NCBI RefSeq assembly: GCF_049803795.1
Contig: NZ_JBNAGJ010000009.1
Coordinates: 70,324 to 134,323 of the forward strand
Direction: 5' to 3'
DNA: 64,000 bases
Source of the DNA: Thalassobius sp002708925
GTDB taxonomy: Bacteria; Pseudomonadota; Alphaproteobacteria; Rhodobacterales; Rhodobacteraceae
The notes beneath the pieces were generated by a model. That model did not search any database. It saw nothing but the letters and a program-made list of their open reading frames with translations, and was not told the DNA's origin. This document shows, piece by piece, positions 63,261 to 64,000 of the stretch. Positions within the stretch are counted from its first letter, which is position 1, and each line of letters begins with the position of its first letter. A program made the translations under genes and the position numbers.

Positions 63261-64000
63261 TACACGACCCCCTTTTCTTTCAGCTTCGCAACCAGATCAT
63301 CGACCGAGCCGACAATCTCTCCGGCCTGACGGGCCGCAGGTTCCGCAGTTTTCACGATCTCAAGACGCGGGGCGGTATCGACGCCGTAATCGGCGGCCGT
63401 TTTCTCGTCCAGCGGCTTCTTCTTGGCCTTCATGATGTTGGGCAGGCTGGCGTAGCGCGGCTCGTTCAGGCGCAGATCGGCGGTCACGATCGCCGGCAGC
63501 TTCACGCTGATCGTTTGCAGACCGCCGTCCACCTCGCGGGTGACAACGGCCGTATCGCCGTCAATCCCAACCTCAGAGGCAAAGGTCGCCTGACCCCACC
63601 CCAAAAGCGCCGCCAGCATCTGGCCGGTCGCGTTCATGTCGTTGTCGATCGCCTGCTTGCCCGCAATGACCAGGCCGGGGGCCTCTTCGTCGATCACGGC
63701 CTTCAGAATCTTGGCAACGGCCAGAGGTTCGATATCCGTGTGAACGTCATCCGCCGCAACAACCAAAATCGCACGGTCCGCCCCCATCGCCAGAGCCGTC
63801 CGCAGCGTTTCCTGCGCCTGTTTCACCCCGATCGACACAACGACGATCTCGTCCGCCTTGCCCGCTTCTTTCAGCCGGATCGCCTCTTCAACCGCGATCT
63901 CGTCGAACGGGTTCATCGACATCTTTACATTCGCAAGATCAACTCCGCCGCCATCCGCCTTAACGCGAACCTTTACGTTGTAGTCAATCACACGCTTGAC
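63260..64000 (-). CDS. etfB: Electron transfer flavoprotein subunit beta, truncated by the window edge
   Basis: EtfB pairs with EtfA in the electron transfer flavoprotein and holds AMP. The frame runs off the window, with 246 residues visible from VKRVIDYNVKVRVKADGGG in reverse; the family usually begins MKVLVPVKRVIDYN, so only the first few residues are missing. DLANVKMSMNPFDEIAVEEA, AGKQAIDNDMNATGQMLA and the ETF-beta signature near VKLPAIVTADLRLNEPRY are seen. It is upstream of etfA in the same operon. Confidence 0.97.
   Translation of the reverse strand, partial: VKRVIDYNVKVRVKADGGGVDLANVKMSMNPFDEIAVEEAIRLKEAGKADEIVVVSIGVKQAQETLRTALAMGADRAILVVAADDVHTDIEPLAVAKILKAVIDEEAPGLVIAGKQAIDNDMNATGQMLAALLGWGQATFASEVGIDGDTAVVTREVDGGLQTISVKLPAIVTADLRLNEPRYASLPNIMKAKKKPLDEKTAADYGVDTAPRLEIVKTAEPAARQAGEIVGSVDDLVAKLKEKGVV

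Overview
The window is a GC-rich stretch of chromosome from an alphaproteobacterium, most likely a marine member of the Rhodobacteraceae (Roseobacter group). The pointers are protein style and gene order: ccoGHIS after ccoQP with an FnrL-type box, a clpS/clpA pair, an F1-only atpHAGDC operon, a hemF/hemE/hemC cluster, a Hint-domain protein and DUF2125. I see no tRNA, rRNA, insertion sequence, prophage or CRISPR array, so this reads as core chromosome with a few accessory spots.

Layout. 1-7.4 kb: end of the cbb3 oxidase operon (ccoQ tail, ccoP), a DUF2270 gene, a candidate 49-aa gene divergent from a LysR regulator, then ccoG-fixH-ccoI-ccoS for copper loading and maturation of cbb3. 7.4-13.2 kb: D-Ala-D-Ala carboxypeptidase with a SPOR tail, a GNAT/XRE-cupin pair, a HAD hydrolase, clpS, a methyltransferase and an SDR. 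13.3-16.5 kb: hemF, hemE, hemC. 16.5-19.0 kb: a GlcD-type flavoprotein and a membrane acyltransferase. 19.0-25.0 kb: a homoprotocatechuate meta-cleavage operon (hpaF, E, two unrelated ring-cleavage dioxygenases, G, H) with divergent hpaR. 25.1-27.9 kb: nirBD assimilatory nitrite reductase. 28.3-31.5 kb: Hint protein, rpsD with a structured leader, an AT-rich orphan gene, UPF0114. 31.6-35.4 kb: hisC, tyrA-like, extensin-like, DUF2125. 35.4-42.3 kb: gamma-glutamylcyclotransferase, a MotA/ExbB plus coiled-coil OmpA pair, an M23 peptidase, clpA. 42.4-49.4 kb: gloB, a methyltransferase and atpHAGDC. 49.4-58.5 kb: H-type lectin protein, prs, DsbA-like isomerase, hydrolase, threonine aldolase, YcgN, ribF, MaoC, two phosphatase-type genes and a TraB/GumN protein. 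58.6-64 kb: DUF2161, CIRCE-groESL, an EamA permease, and etfA with an N-terminally truncated etfB.

How the parts fit: respiration and energy (cbb3, ATP synthase, ETF), tetrapyrrole supply for cytochromes and siroheme enzymes, aromatic-acid catabolism ending in central metabolism, nitrite assimilation, and protein quality control (ClpSA, GroESL). FnrL-type boxes sit before both ccoG and the atp operon, which suggests shared oxygen control.

No obviously new multi-gene system is present. The best leads are the stator-like ExbB/OmpA pair, two non-homologous homoprotocatechuate dioxygenases in one operon, the nested hairpin before rpsD, the FnrL-type box and a second palindrome before atpH, and an AT-rich orphan gene next to rpsD. 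All start sites were judged from the sequence alone.
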